This document shows positions 9,048-17,316 of a stretch of 64,000 nt of DNA, one piece after another (position 1 is the stretch's first letter; each line of letters starts with the position of its first letter). Position numbers and translations under genes: made by a program. Origin of the DNA: JAQGMV01 sp963828715 (GTDB lineage Bacteria > Pseudomonadota > Gammaproteobacteria > Burkholderiales > SG8-41); the NCBI GenBank assembly GCA_963828715.1, contig CAWHFX010000022.1, positions 124,001 to 188,000 on the forward strand, given 5' to 3'. The notes under the pieces were generated by a model. The model worked only from the letters and a program-made list of their open reading frames with translations. It was not told where the DNA came from and made no database searches.

Positions 9048-9968
9048 TTGTCCCGTCGAGTCGATCCGCTGCCTCGAGCTGCTCGCAGTGCCGTCTTTGC
9101 CGCGACGCTCGTCACCATGTCCGCACACGTGTACGAACTTCGCGACGATCGCGGTGTGCTGATCGAGTGGAGCGCGCGGCCGAGCCGGATTGTGGTCCTG
9201 TCGCCGCACCTCACCGAAATCGCGTTCGCGGCGGGTGCAGGCGCGCAGGTGGCCGCAGTCGTGCGCTACAGCGACTACCCACCGAAGGCACAGCGTCTGC
9301 CCCGCGTTGGCGACGCCACGCGAATCGACGTGGAACGTGTGCTTGCGATCAAACCCGATCTGATCCTCGGCTGGCAGAGTGGCAATCCGTCGGGAGACCT
9401 GCGGCGGCTCGAGCACCTCGGGTTTCGCGTCTTCGTGACCGAGCCCCGGCGGTTGGCCGACATTGCCTCCGTCATTCGCCGCGTCGGCATGCTCGCGCAC
9501 ACGCAGGCTGCTGCCGAAGCCGCTGCAGGGACCTTCGAGTCTGCGCTCGACGCCCTGCGCAATCGATACAGTGCACGAGCCCCGGTACGCGTGTTCTACG
9601 AAATCTGGCAGCGGCCGCTTCTCACGGTGAACGGTGAGCACATCATCAGTGACGTGATTGCTTTGTGCGGCGGTCGCAATGTGTTCGCGGACGCGCCCGT
9701 TCTCACACCGGCGGTATCGCTGGAAGCGGTGCTGTCCGCACGTCCTGAACTCGTTCTGGGCGGTGGTTCGGCGATGGGACCGGGCGATCTTGCTTCCGAG
9801 TGGCGGCGCCTGCGGCCTGCCGCCTTGCACGACGTTCCGGTGCGTTTCGTTCCGCCGGATCTGATTCAGCGGCAGACGCCTCGCATGGCGGAGGGCGCGC
9901 GGATCATTTGTGAACACATCGATGCGGTGCGACTGAAGACACTGCCAGGGGAACGTGCCGGCAGATAG
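9048..9968 (+). CDS. btuF: Cobalamin-binding periplasmic protein, BtuF-like
   Basis: This is the substrate-binding component of a vitamin B12 (or related metal-chelate) ABC importer. The roughly 306-aa protein has the fold signature of the BtuF/FepB group: RIVVLSPHLTEIAFAAGAG, then VVRYSDYPPKAQRLPRVGD, then VLAIKPDLILGWQSGNP, and a C-terminal lobe with LVLGGGSAMGPGDL. YSDYPPKA is typical of BtuF rather than of iron-siderophore proteins. The start is uncertain. A TTG at 9048 gives a leader with a hydrophobic stretch (SAVFAATLVTMSA) that can serve as signal peptide; no better ATG exists. No permease or ATPase gene is adjacent, but a corrinoid adenosyltransferase lies 0.4 kb away. Confidence 0.85.
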   Translation: MSRRVDPLPRAARSAVFAATLVTMSAHVYELRDDRGVLIEWSARPSRIVVLSPHLTEIAFAAGAGAQVAAVVRYSDYPPKAQRLPRVGDATRIDVERVLAIKPDLILGWQSGNPSGDLRRLEHLGFRVFVTEPRRLADIASVIRRVGMLAHTQAAAEAAAGTFESALDALRNRYSARAPVRVFYEIWQRPLLTVNGEHIISDVIALCGGRNVFADAPVLTPAVSLEAVLSARPELVLGGGSAMGPGDLASEWRRLRPAALHDVPVRFVPPDLIQRQTPRMAEGARIICEHIDAVRLKTLPGERAGR

Positions 9969-10001
9969 TCGTCCTTATGCCAGCGCCTGCGCAGCCGAAT
10001 C

Positions 10002-10007
10002 TATAAT
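10002..10007 (+). promoter_or_regulatory. Candidate -10 box (TATAAT) before the small lipoprotein-like gene
   Basis: A perfect TATAAT lies 10 bp before the ATG at 10018, which would make the transcript almost leaderless. The -35 region is weak. Confidence 0.3.
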
Positions 10008-10017
10008 CGCTCCGAGC

Positions 10018-10365
10018 ATGCGCACGCACGTGGCTCGCATCTGGTTCGCCGTCTTCGCGCTCGCCGGGCTCGATGCCTGCGATTCGGCGCACTGGAGTCA
10101 CGCCGAATGCGAGAAGCAGGCCGATGACCATATTCGTGCCGTGACCGCGCTCGAGCGGCGGCAGGAATGTAATGGCCCGCGGCAGTGTGCTGATGTCGAC
10201 CGAGAGCGCGCCGCCGTGAACGCTACCCGCCGCGAAGCGGATGTTTTCGCGTGCATGCAGTCACGCGGGTTCACCTTCGACGTGGACGGCTGGGCGCGCG
10301 ACCAGCACGAAAAGCGTGAGCGCCCGCCCCATGTCTATTGGAAGGGCCCTCTGTCAGGAGGTTAG
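10018..10365 (+). CDS. Small secreted or lipoprotein-like protein of unknown function
   Basis: This is a 115-aa protein not assigned to a family. The N-terminus MRTHVARIWFAVFALAGLDAC looks like a signal sequence ending in a Cys. The -2 position is Asp, an imperfect lipobox. The mature part is charged and carries four further Cys (AECEKQAD, QECNGPRQCADVD, FACMQSRGF), suggesting disulfides in the periplasm, and ends with a Trp/Pro-rich tail. I chose the ATG at 10018 because the leader begins there; the frame is open further upstream. It lies between the BtuF-like gene and the convergent adenosyltransferase gene. Confidence 0.55.
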   Translation: MRTHVARIWFAVFALAGLDACDSAHWSHAECEKQADDHIRAVTALERRQECNGPRQCADVDRERAAVNATRREADVFACMQSRGFTFDVDGWARDQHEKRERPPHVYWKGPLSGG

Positions 10366-10405
10366 CGACAGATCGGTGCGCGGCAGCGCCACGACGCACC
10401 GGCTG

Positions 10406-10960
10406 TCATTTGCGGCTCTTGCCTTGTTCCCAGAGGACGTCCGGCTCGCCGGCTTCGCGATTGAGAACGCGGGCGGTGACGAAGAGCAGGTCCGACAGGC
10501 GGTTCAAGTACTGAAGGAGCGTCGGCGTAAGCGGCTCCGCTTGGTCGAGCGCCACGAGCCTGCGTTCGGCTCGCCGGCAGATGGTGCGCGCAAGGTGAGC
10601 GGCGGCGGCGCTCTGCGAGCCGCCCGGCAGCACGAAATCCCTGAGGGGCGGCAGCTCGGCGTTGAGTGTATCGAGCTCGCGTTCGAGGCGCTCGACATGT
10701 GCCTCGCCGACCAGCGTGTGACCCGGCACCGACAGCTCGCCCCCAATGTCGAAGAGGTCGTGCTGAATGGCAGCGAGACGTGCGCGCAGGGCGGCCGGCA
10801 TGTCTTCCGCCAGCAGCACGCCCATCGCGCTGTTCAGTTCGTCGATCGCACCGATCGCTTCGATGCGGGCATGATCCTTTGGCACGCGCGAGCCATCGGC
10901 GAGTCCGGTCGTGCCTTTGTCGCCGGTGCGCGTGTAGATTTTCGTGAGGCGGTTAGCCAT
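10406..10960 (-). CDS. Corrinoid adenosyltransferase, PduO type (cob(I)yrinic acid a,c-diamide adenosyltransferase)
   Basis: The enzyme transfers the adenosyl group of ATP to cob(I)alamin to make coenzyme B12. The 184-aa protein starts MANRLTKIYTRTGDKGTTGL, which holds the ATP-binding TRTGDxGTT motif of the PduO family. It continues with IDELNSAMGVL and the C-terminal signature RRAERRLVALD, then LQYLNRLSDLLFVTAR. The start is the ATG at 10960. The frame stays open further upstream, but that stretch reads through two copies of the palindromic repeat (giving the repeated peptide GWRPPSARASP) and is not real coding sequence. It faces the small lipoprotein-like gene. Confidence 0.93.
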   Translation of the reverse strand: MANRLTKIYTRTGDKGTTGLADGSRVPKDHARIEAIGAIDELNSAMGVLLAEDMPAALRARLAAIQHDLFDIGGELSVPGHTLVGEAHVERLERELDTLNAELPPLRDFVLPGGSQSAAAAHLARTICRRAERRLVALDQAEPLTPTLLQYLNRLSDLLFVTARVLNREAGEPDVLWEQGKSRK

Positions 10961-10970
10961 GACCCTTGTG

Positions 10971-11006
10971 AGTGGCGAGGCCCGAGCCGAAGGCGGGCGC
11001 CACCCT
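10971..11006. repeat. REP-like palindrome, copy 2
   Basis: Arms GTGGCG (10972-10977) and CGCCAC (10998-11003) enclose the core AGGCCCGAGCCGAAGGCGGG. It lies about 10 bp upstream of the adenosyltransferase start and is nearly identical to copy 3, 90 bp away. Confidence 0.75.
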
Positions 11007-11094
11007 AAAAAAACAGCGTGTCGGCGCTGCGATCGACACGCAACAAAAGGAAAGGAGGTTACGGAGGGAAACCATCGGTTTCTCTCTGTTCCGT

Positions 11095-11133
11095 AGGGTG
11101 GCGAGGCCCGAGCCGAAGGCGGGCGCCACCCCC
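11095..11133. repeat. REP-like palindrome, copy 3
   Basis: Arms GGGTGGCG (11096-11103) and CGCCACCC (11124-11131) enclose the same core as copy 2 in the same orientation. It abuts the stop codon of the SulP gene and may act as its terminator. Between copies 2 and 3 lies a further imperfect inverted repeat (GGAAACC ATC GGTTTC). Confidence 0.75.
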
Positions 11134-13025
11134 TATCCCGGCTGAGCGGCGACTGATCGTGACGTTTCGCGCAGCTCGCCATTCGGCAGCGTTGTCTTGC
11201 ACTCGGTGAAAATCTGGCGGGTACATCCGCGGCAGATCTCGGCATCGAGCTTCGGATAGATGAAGCCGACCGCACGCGCTCTGACGGGGAAGATGTTCTC
11301 TTTTCCGATGTCGTCCAGATAGCCGCCGCGCGTGAGCACTCTCATCACCTCGTCGTTGACGCGATACAGGTAGAGCCCGCCGCCGAGTCTGCGGCGGCGC
11401 TTGGCCTCGAGCGCCAGCATTTCAGCGCCCGCGATGTCGATGAAATTGACGCCCGTGGCATCGATCAGCACGTGCTTCTGCGAGGGCTCTGAGGCGTCGA
11501 TATTCTGCAGCACGCCCTGCACATGGTCTACGGCGCCGAAAAATATCGAGCCGTTGATGCGCACCATCTTGAGCTGCAGACAATCCGGCAGCCCGCTTTG
11601 AGTCGTGAAGAGATATCCGTGTTCGGACGGGTCGGGCTTTACGTCGACGATACGCGGGCGTGACGTGCGCTTCAGATAGAGCATGAGGGAGAGCAGCACG
11701 CCGATGTAGATGGCAAACTCGAGTTGCGCGGTCAGCGTGGCGATCATGGTCACGGCGAGAACCGCCGTCTCGGAGCGGCTCGTGCGCAGGATGCTGCGGA
11801 TCGCCCTGAGATCGATGAGGCCCCCGGCGACGAGGAACAGGATGCCGGCCATCGCGGGTATCGGCAGGTAACTCGCGAGTGGTGCGACGAGGAGCAGCAC
11901 GACGATGAGCAGCAGCGCCGCGAAGATGGCGGCGAGCGGTGTCTTCGCGCCAGCTTCGTAGTTGAGTCCGCTGCGGTTGAACGAGCCGCTCGAGGCGTAG
12001 GCCGAGAAGAAGCTTGCCGCGATATTGGACAGCCCCTGTCCGATGAATTCCTGGTTGCCGTCGATACGCTGCTCCGAACGCAACGCCAGCGCGCGCGCGA
12101 TCGACACTGCTTCAGTCAGGCCGAGCATTGTCACGGCCACCGCAATCGACGCGGTCTTGCGCAACGATTCGAGCGAAAACGGCGGGACCGAGAACTGCGG
12201 AAGCGCGGCCGGCAAGGCACTGACGGTCGGAATGAGATGCCGTTCCGCGAAACCGGGTATGTACGGGAGCGCGGCGGCGACGAGCGACCCCGCGAACAGC
12301 GCGGCGATCATATAGGGCACGCGCGGATACTGGCGCTTCACGACGATTCCCACCGCGAGCGTGATCGCGCCGACGAACGTGACATACACGTCGGCCTTGT
12401 CGAACTCGGTGAAGAAGGCATGGATGGATTCCGCGAACGACATGCCCCGCTCCATCGGTATTCCGAAGAAGTGCTGTATCTGTGTGGCGGCAATGAGAAG
12501 GCCGGCTCCCGCGGTGAAGCCGACGACCACCGTGTGCGAGATGAAGTTCACCAGCACACCCATGCGTGCGAGCCCCATCGCGAGCTGAAAAACACCGGTC
12601 AGAAACGTCGCCATGAGCACGAGGTCGACGTATGCCTGTGAACCGGGTTCGGCGAGGGTGCTCATCGTCGAGTACAGCACGATCGAGATGGCCGTCGTCG
12701 GACCCGACACCAGGTGCCAGCTCGAGCCGAAGAGCGCCGCCACGATTGCGGGCACAATAGCCGCATAGAGGCCGTATTCGGGCGGCATGCCCGCGACCGT
12801 CGCGAATGCCACGCCCTGCGGCAGCACGACGATAGCGCCGATCGCGCCGGCCGTGGCATCGGCGCGCAGCGTCACCCGGTTCACGCGCGGCCACCACCGC
12901 GCGAATGGAAATATGCGCGCGAGCTGCGGCGCGATGTGCGCCTGATACGTCGCGTTCAGATTCAAGAGAAGAGGCCGCTCACCATGGTGAAACGCATTAT
13001 GTGCGATGGCGTTGACGACCATCAA
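11133..13025 (-). CDS. SulP family anion permease with STAS domain
   Basis: This is an inner-membrane anion transporter of the SLC26/SulP group (sulfate, bicarbonate or another anion; substrate not determinable). It is about 630 aa with roughly a dozen hydrophobic segments from residue 55 to 440. Motifs such as GAIVVLPQGVAFATVAGMPPE and the STAS domain (about 455-570, with KHVLIDATGVNFIDIAGAE) fit the family. The tail is odd: it ends with a cysteine-rich stretch EICRGCTRQIFTEC that could bind a metal or form disulfides, which I do not know as a usual SulP feature. The first 20 residues (MMVVNAIAHNAF) may not all be translated. It diverges from the cytochrome pair at 13161. Confidence 0.9.
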   Translation of the reverse strand: MMVVNAIAHNAFHHGERPLLLNLNATYQAHIAPQLARIFPFARWWPRVNRVTLRADATAGAIGAIVVLPQGVAFATVAGMPPEYGLYAAIVPAIVAALFGSSWHLVSGPTTAISIVLYSTMSTLAEPGSQAYVDLVLMATFLTGVFQLAMGLARMGVLVNFISHTVVVGFTAGAGLLIAATQIQHFFGIPMERGMSFAESIHAFFTEFDKADVYVTFVGAITLAVGIVVKRQYPRVPYMIAALFAGSLVAAALPYIPGFAERHLIPTVSALPAALPQFSVPPFSLESLRKTASIAVAVTMLGLTEAVSIARALALRSEQRIDGNQEFIGQGLSNIAASFFSAYASSGSFNRSGLNYEAGAKTPLAAIFAALLLIVVLLLVAPLASYLPIPAMAGILFLVAGGLIDLRAIRSILRTSRSETAVLAVTMIATLTAQLEFAIYIGVLLSLMLYLKRTSRPRIVDVKPDPSEHGYLFTTQSGLPDCLQLKMVRINGSIFFGAVDHVQGVLQNIDASEPSQKHVLIDATGVNFIDIAGAEMLALEAKRRRRLGGGLYLYRVNDEVMRVLTRGGYLDDIGKENIFPVRARAVGFIYPKLDAEICRGCTRQIFTECKTTLPNGELRETSRSVAAQPG

Positions 13026-13128
13026 CGGAGCGCCCTCGACGCGTCCATCGGCGCTCCCGGGCGCAGGTGCAAAAAGCGACGTTGCCTCGAGCGCGAGACC
13101 CCTCGGTCAGTCCATTCTGGATTTTCGG

Positions 13129-13134
13129 TATAAT
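13129..13134 (+). promoter_or_regulatory. Candidate -10 box for the cytochrome pair
   Basis: A perfect TATAAT lies 26 bp before the first cytochrome ATG. The -35 region is poor. The placement relative to the gene is the same as at aroG. Confidence 0.4.
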
Positions 13135-13160
13135 CGCGCGTCCGACAAGCAGCCCTCCCC

Positions 13161-13508
13161 ATGAAAAAATCCGACTTCTTTCGCATCGCCGGTGCGGCGC
13201 TCGTACTCTGGCCCGTGGCTGCCGGGGCCGCCGAGGTGAACGGTGACGCTTCCGCTGGCAAGGCCAAGAGCTCCATGTGTGCCGGCTGCCACAGCATTCC
13301 CGGGTACAAGACGGCCTTCCCGGTCGTATACAGCGTGCCGAAGCTCGATGGTCAGCACCCGGCCTACATCGTGAGCGCGCTTCGCGCCTACAAGTCCGGA
13401 GAGCGCAGGCATCCTTCGATGCGCGCTATTGCGGCGAGCCTGAGTGACCAGGATATGGCGGATCTTGCCGCTTTCTATTCCGGCCAGATGCAGCAGGCCG
13501 CGCGCTAA
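13161..13508 (+). CDS. Monoheme c-type cytochrome (class I, c553/c4-like)
   Basis: This is a periplasmic electron carrier of 115 aa. A signal peptide (to about residue 23, ending AAGAAEV) is followed by one haem motif, CAGCH, within SSMCAGCHSIPG. The C-terminal helix reads LSDQDMADLAAFYSG, the normal end of the c553/c4 half-domain. An axial Met may be supplied by HPSMRAI. The next gene begins 15 bp downstream and has the same architecture, so the pair resembles a diheme cytochrome c4 split into two proteins. They are probably co-transcribed from the promoter just upstream. Confidence 0.9.
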   Translation: MKKSDFFRIAGAALVLWPVAAGAAEVNGDASAGKAKSSMCAGCHSIPGYKTAFPVVYSVPKLDGQHPAYIVSALRAYKSGERRHPSMRAIAASLSDQDMADLAAFYSGQMQQAAR

Positions 13509-13523
13509 CAGGGAACGAATCCG

Positions 13524-13871
13524 ATGAAAACGCTCGTCACGGCTGCAATGATCGCCGTCTTTGCCGGCGGCTTCGCTCACGCGGCGAATCCCGAAGCGGG
13601 GAAGGAAAAGTCGCGGCCTTGCGCCGCGTGTCACGGGCCGGACGGCAACAGCACGGCGGCCGATTTTCCGCGCCTCGCGGGCCAGCATGACGATTACCTG
13701 GTGAAAGCGCTCAAGGATTACAAGTCCGGCGCCCGAAAGAATGCCATCATGGCGCCGCAGGTGGCCAACCTGACCGAGCGCGACATAGAAGATCTCGCCG
13801 CGTACTACTCGGAGCAACAGGGACTCGTCACCCGCAAGAACTCGTATCTCGTCCCGGCCGGGAAGCACTGA
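13524..13871 (+). CDS. Monoheme c-type cytochrome (class I, c553/c4-like), second of pair
   Basis: This 115-aa periplasmic cytochrome has signal peptide MKTLVTAAMIAVFAGGFAHA, haem motif CAACHGPDGNS, the conserved PRLAGQHDDYLVKAL segment found in c4/c553 proteins, Met candidate in NAIMAPQ, and C-terminal helix LTERDIEDLAAYYSEQ. It follows the preceding cytochrome closely and shares its domain plan (ALKDYKSGARK versus ALRAYKSGERR), indicating a gene duplication. A GTG-rich stretch (GGTGGTGGTGG) follows the stop. It is a likely electron donor to terminal oxidases or other reductases; the partner is not shown by context. Confidence 0.92.
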   Translation: MKTLVTAAMIAVFAGGFAHAANPEAGKEKSRPCAACHGPDGNSTAADFPRLAGQHDDYLVKALKDYKSGARKNAIMAPQVANLTERDIEDLAAYYSEQQGLVTRKNSYLVPAGKH

Positions 13872-13995
13872 ACGCGGGTGGTGGTGGTGGTGGGCGGGGA
13901 GGCGCCATGCCTGCCGTCCGTCACCCGTCACCGTTCATTCATCACTGACCATCAGTCACGAGCCACGAGGCAGCAGTATCGCGCCGTTTGGTTCT

Positions 13996-14421
13996 TTACC
14001 GCTTCCTGGCAAGGCACTCCAGATAGGCCGACTCGGCGGGTGGCATGCCCGTGCGCTGCGCCTGCCAGATCGTCTCTCCCAGGCATTCGAGCACGTCGTG
14101 TTTTGCGTCGTGCTCCGATCCACGCTTCTGTAGCAGCGCTTCGTAGTGGGCGCGAATGCCGCGTGGCTGATCGATCGACAGTTGTTCCTCGATTGCGAGG
14201 TGGAGCGAGAGATGCAGAAACGGATTGGGCGCTCCGGCTTCGGGTGTGAAGTCACGGTCGATGTTGCCGTCGAAGTCGGTGAGCATCGGGTGATATTCGG
14301 GATGCAGCAGGATCACGCCGAGCGCGGCCTGCTCCAGACCTACGAGCGGCTCACCGCGCCGGTACTTCATCCATGTATCGAAAAAGAAGCGACGGGCTTC
14401 GTCGCGGGAGGGGGAGAACAT
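13996..14421 (-). CDS. DUF1841 family protein
   Basis: This is a soluble 141-aa protein of unknown function belonging to a family common in beta- and gammaproteobacteria. Recognisable segments are MFSPSRDEARRFFFDTW at the start, a HPEYHPML block in the middle and FLHLSLHLAIEEQLSIDQPRG, followed by a C-terminal stretch ECLGETIWQAQRTG. The start is the ATG at 14421. The frame is open further upstream but the family begins here. It lies 28 bp after nth on the same strand; the nth - DUF1841 pairing is usual, although no mechanistic link is known to me. Confidence 0.88.
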   Translation of the reverse strand: MFSPSRDEARRFFFDTWMKYRRGEPLVGLEQAALGVILLHPEYHPMLTDFDGNIDRDFTPEAGAPNPFLHLSLHLAIEEQLSIDQPRGIRAHYEALLQKRGSEHDAKHDVLECLGETIWQAQRTGMPPAESAYLECLARKR

Positions 14422-14449
14422 TGCGCGTAGACGGGAAGCTGTAACCGGA

Positions 14450-15196
14450 TCACCGGAGCTTCGGTTTGGACGCAAGTCTGCGCTTCTTCGTTCCCGTGGT
14501 TTTCACGGCCATGCGGTTCCCTGTCGCGTCACCGCCGAGGAGTTCGTCTGCCGGCACCTTGTCTTCCGGAGTCTTGTGCCGGTACTCGCACAGATCCCTG
14601 ATGATGCACGCGGGACATTTCGGGCGGCGCGCCACGCATACGTAGCGCCCGTGCAGGATGAGCCAATGGTGCGCGTGCTGCTTGAACTCGTCGGGCACGA
14701 ACTTCAGCAGTCGTTGCTCGACCTGCAGCGGGTCCTTCCCGGGCGCGATGTTGGTGCGATTGGCGACCCGGAAAATATGCGTATCGACGGCGATCGTCGG
14801 CTCTCCGAACGCCACGTTCAGGACGACATTCGCGGTTTTGCGACCGACGCCGGGCAGCGCTTCCAGCGCCTCGCGACTCTGAGGAACTTTGCCACCGTGT
14901 TCGAGCATCAGGCGGCGGGAGGTCTCGATGACGTTCTTCGCCTTCATACGATAGAGCCCGATCGTCTTGATGTACTGCTCCAGGCCTTCCTGGCCGAGCG
15001 CCACGAACTGCGCGGGCGTCCGTGCGTGCTTGAAAAGCTCCCGCGTGGCGATGTTCACGCTGCGGTCCGTCGCCTGCGCTGACAAAATGACCGCGACAAG
15101 GAGCTCGAATGGCGTGTGATGTTCGAGCTCTGTCTTGGGGTCTGGATCTGCCCGCCTGAAACGCTGGAAGATTTCCTGTCGCTTGGCGGGATTCAT
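14450..15196 (-). CDS. nth: Endonuclease III
   Basis: Nth is a base-excision-repair DNA glycosylase/AP lyase that removes oxidised pyrimidines. The 248-aa protein has the helix-hairpin-helix LPGVGRKTANVVL with the catalytic Lys, then the catalytic Asp in TIAVDTHIFRV. The [4Fe-4S] cluster motif C-x6-C-x2-C-x5-C lies in CVARRPKCPACIIRDLCEY. It carries about 35 extra C-terminal residues, rich in Lys/Arg, beyond the usual end. It is followed by DUF1841 on the same strand. Confidence 0.96.
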   Translation of the reverse strand: MNPAKRQEIFQRFRRADPDPKTELEHHTPFELLVAVILSAQATDRSVNIATRELFKHARTPAQFVALGQEGLEQYIKTIGLYRMKAKNVIETSRRLMLEHGGKVPQSREALEALPGVGRKTANVVLNVAFGEPTIAVDTHIFRVANRTNIAPGKDPLQVEQRLLKFVPDEFKQHAHHWLILHGRYVCVARRPKCPACIIRDLCEYRHKTPEDKVPADELLGGDATGNRMAVKTTGTKKRRLASKPKLR

Positions 15197-15588
15197 CCGT
15201 TTGGCCGATGCAGTGAGAGCGGTGAGGACGCGATCATAAGCAGTCGTTCGTGGGCGGCCAGCATGTTTTCTCGTGACCGTGCAAAGAATCGTCCGAGTTT
15301 GCTACAGTGTAAGGCTCGGGGTCGTTCGAAATACAACACTGACGCTCCCGGCGGTTGCGCTATGCACCCGACTGGCTGCTCGAATTCCGGTTCCTGGATC
15401 TGAACGCGGCGCGTGCCGCCGGGCGCTGAGTGCCGCCGACGGCGCACTTTCTCTCAGACGTCGGCCAGCGGCGAAAGCTTCGCCGGACGCGATGTCGTCG
15501 GGACTGCGCTCGCAGTGATCAACGAACGCGCCGATGAAGTCGTCGCACAGCTTTACAACGTACAAGTAGGCGTCTTGCGGAACCTCAG
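15197..15588. other. Intergenic stretch, about 390 bp, possibly holding an eroded gene
   Basis: No convincing gene is present. On the plus strand two short reading segments look protein-like but sit in different frames: RYAPDWLLEFRFLDLNAARA near 15360-15425, and VINERADEVVAQLYNVQVGV near 15510-15580, which ends at TAA 15590-15592. Together they hint at a small gene broken by frameshifts, on the strand opposite to nth and the RnfB-like gene. I cannot name it, and no structured RNA is obvious. Confidence 0.3.
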
Positions 15589-16224
15589 CTAACCCTCGCG
15601 GGCGCGTGCCGCCAGCCGCTGGCGCGCGCGCTCGATCGCTTTCTCGACCGTTTCCCGTTTTCTGCGTTCCGCCCGCGTATTGCGCTGGGCGCCCTTGCGC
15701 GCGAGGGCTTCCTCGCGCAGCCTCGCCAGCCGTTTATTGCGTGCTTCGAACCTGCGGCGCGCATCGTTCGCCGCAGCCTGCCTGCTCTGATTGTCGCGCT
15801 CCGCTGCAACGACGATCGCAATGCAGTCGACGGGACAGGGTGCGATGCACAGCTCACACCCGGTGCACGCTGCGGCAACTACCGTGTGCATGAGCCGACT
15901 CGCGCCGACGATGGCATCGACCGGGCACGCGCGAATGCAAAGCGTGCAACCGATGCAGCGCGCTTCGTCGATGACGGCCCTCGTCGGCGGACCCGGAACG
16001 CCGTAAAGCGGATCCACCGGTCGCGGCTCTTCTCCTAACAGCGCCGCAATGGCTGCCGCGCCATCGTGTCCTCCCGGCGCGCACCGATTGGGACTTGCAC
16101 GCCTTTCGGCGACAGCCTCGGCGTAGGGCCGACATCCGGCATAGCCACATTTGCCGCATTGAGTTTGCGGCAGCAATCTATCGATTGCGTCCGCGAGCCC
16201 GGGGGAATGAAGCCGCGCGTTCAT
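15589..16224 (-). CDS. rsxB: RnfB/RsxB-like iron-sulfur protein, soluble form
   Basis: This 211-aa ferredoxin-type protein is related to subunit B of the Rnf/Rsx electron transport complex. It has an N-terminal Fe-S domain (LLPQTQCGKCGYAGC at about 18-32), then two [4Fe-4S] motifs (CIGCTLCIRACP and CTGCELCIAPCP). The tail of about 70 residues is basic and helical and rich in Arg/Lys/Glu. Unlike true RnfB it has no N-terminal membrane helix, and no other rnf genes are nearby, so it is probably a stand-alone electron carrier of the type often found next to nth in betaproteobacteria. Its start overlaps the pyrD stop (ATGA at 16224), indicating translational coupling. Confidence 0.85.
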   Translation of the reverse strand: MNARLHSPGLADAIDRLLPQTQCGKCGYAGCRPYAEAVAERRASPNRCAPGGHDGAAAIAALLGEEPRPVDPLYGVPGPPTRAVIDEARCIGCTLCIRACPVDAIVGASRLMHTVVAAACTGCELCIAPCPVDCIAIVVAAERDNQSRQAAANDARRRFEARNKRLARLREEALARKGAQRNTRAERRKRETVEKAIERARQRLAARAREG

Positions 16225-17273
16225 CACGTAACCGACGCGGGCTGCAGATTTGCTGTCGGGCCGCACAGCGCGTCGATGCATTCGTCGACAAGCCGCGGTC
16301 CCCTGTATATGAGACCGGTGTAGATCTGCACGAGCGTTGCACCGCACGCGATCTTGTCGCGAGCATCCGCTCCATTCAGGATTCCGCCGACGCCGATCAG
16401 TGGAATTGCGCCGCCGAGAGCCCGCGCAAGCAGGCGCGTCACCTCCGTCGCCTTGGACCTGAGAGGCGCACCGCTCAAGCCCCCCGTTTCGTTCGCGTGT
16501 GCGAGGCCGGAGACACCGTCGCGGTCAATTGTCGTGTTGGTTGCGATGATCGCATCCACGCCGTGCTTGTGAGTGAGCTCCGCAATCACCGCGATCTGTT
16601 GCTCGTCGAGGTCTGGTGCGACTTTCAGTGCAAGCGGCACGTGTCGCCCGTGGCGGTCCGCCAGTTCGCGGCGTTCACGCGCAAGACCCGCAAGGAGCGT
16701 TTCCAGGTGATCGGCGCCCTGCAGATCGCGCAGCCCCTTCGTATTCGGCGACGAGATATTCACTGTGACGTAACTCGCTACCGCATAGACTTTGCGGAGA
16801 CATGCGGCGTAATCGTCCACAGCGTGCTCGAGCGGCGTGGAGAAATTCTTTCCGATGTTGATGCCCAGTACACCGCGCCACCTCGAGCGCTGCACGTTTT
16901 CGACGAGGCGATCGACGCCTTCATTGTTGAAACCGAGACGATTGATGAGCGCATTCGCGCTCGGAATGCGGAACATGCGCGGTTTCGGATTGCCGGGCTG
17001 CGGACGCGGCGTAACCGTGCCGATCTCGAGGAACCCGAAACCGAGCGCGCCGAGCGCATCGATGTAAGCGCCGTTTTTATCAAGGCCGGCTGCGAGTCCG
17101 ACCGGGTTGGGGAAGCGGATGCCCATGACGGTGCGCACGCACGCCGTATCGGTGACCGATTGTCGGCGAAGAGCGCCGATGCGTTCGGACGCCTTCAGCG
17201 CCTGCAGTGAGAGAAGATGTGCGGTTTCCGGTTCGAGTGCGAATAGCGCCGGCCGCAGTCGCTCGTAGAGCAT
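16224..17273 (-). CDS. pyrD: Dihydroorotate dehydrogenase (quinone), class 2
   Basis: PyrD oxidises dihydroorotate to orotate in pyrimidine synthesis, passing electrons to membrane quinone. The 349-aa length matches class 2 enzymes. Motifs include the N-terminal membrane-associating helices (MLYERLRPALFALEPETAH), NPVGLAAGLDKNG, INRLGFNNEG, and NISSPNTKGLRDLQ with the catalytic-base Ser of class 2 enzymes. FMN and phosphate are bound by LIGVGGI and GATLVQIYTGLIYRGP. The ATG is at 17273, and it overlaps the RnfB-like gene by 1 bp. Confidence 0.96.
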   Translation of the reverse strand: MLYERLRPALFALEPETAHLLSLQALKASERIGALRRQSVTDTACVRTVMGIRFPNPVGLAAGLDKNGAYIDALGALGFGFLEIGTVTPRPQPGNPKPRMFRIPSANALINRLGFNNEGVDRLVENVQRSRWRGVLGINIGKNFSTPLEHAVDDYAACLRKVYAVASYVTVNISSPNTKGLRDLQGADHLETLLAGLARERRELADRHGRHVPLALKVAPDLDEQQIAVIAELTHKHGVDAIIATNTTIDRDGVSGLAHANETGGLSGAPLRSKATEVTRLLARALGGAIPLIGVGGILNGADARDKIACGATLVQIYTGLIYRGPRLVDECIDALCGPTANLQPASVT

Positions 17274-17316
17274 GCGGCCATTTTAGCCGGGTGGCAGGCT
17301 GCAGCCCGCGCGGACG

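Noticed and set aside
13870..13900. GTGG-rich tract, considered as part of a repeat array
   Set aside because: A short simple repeat only, with no regular spacers; not CRISPR.
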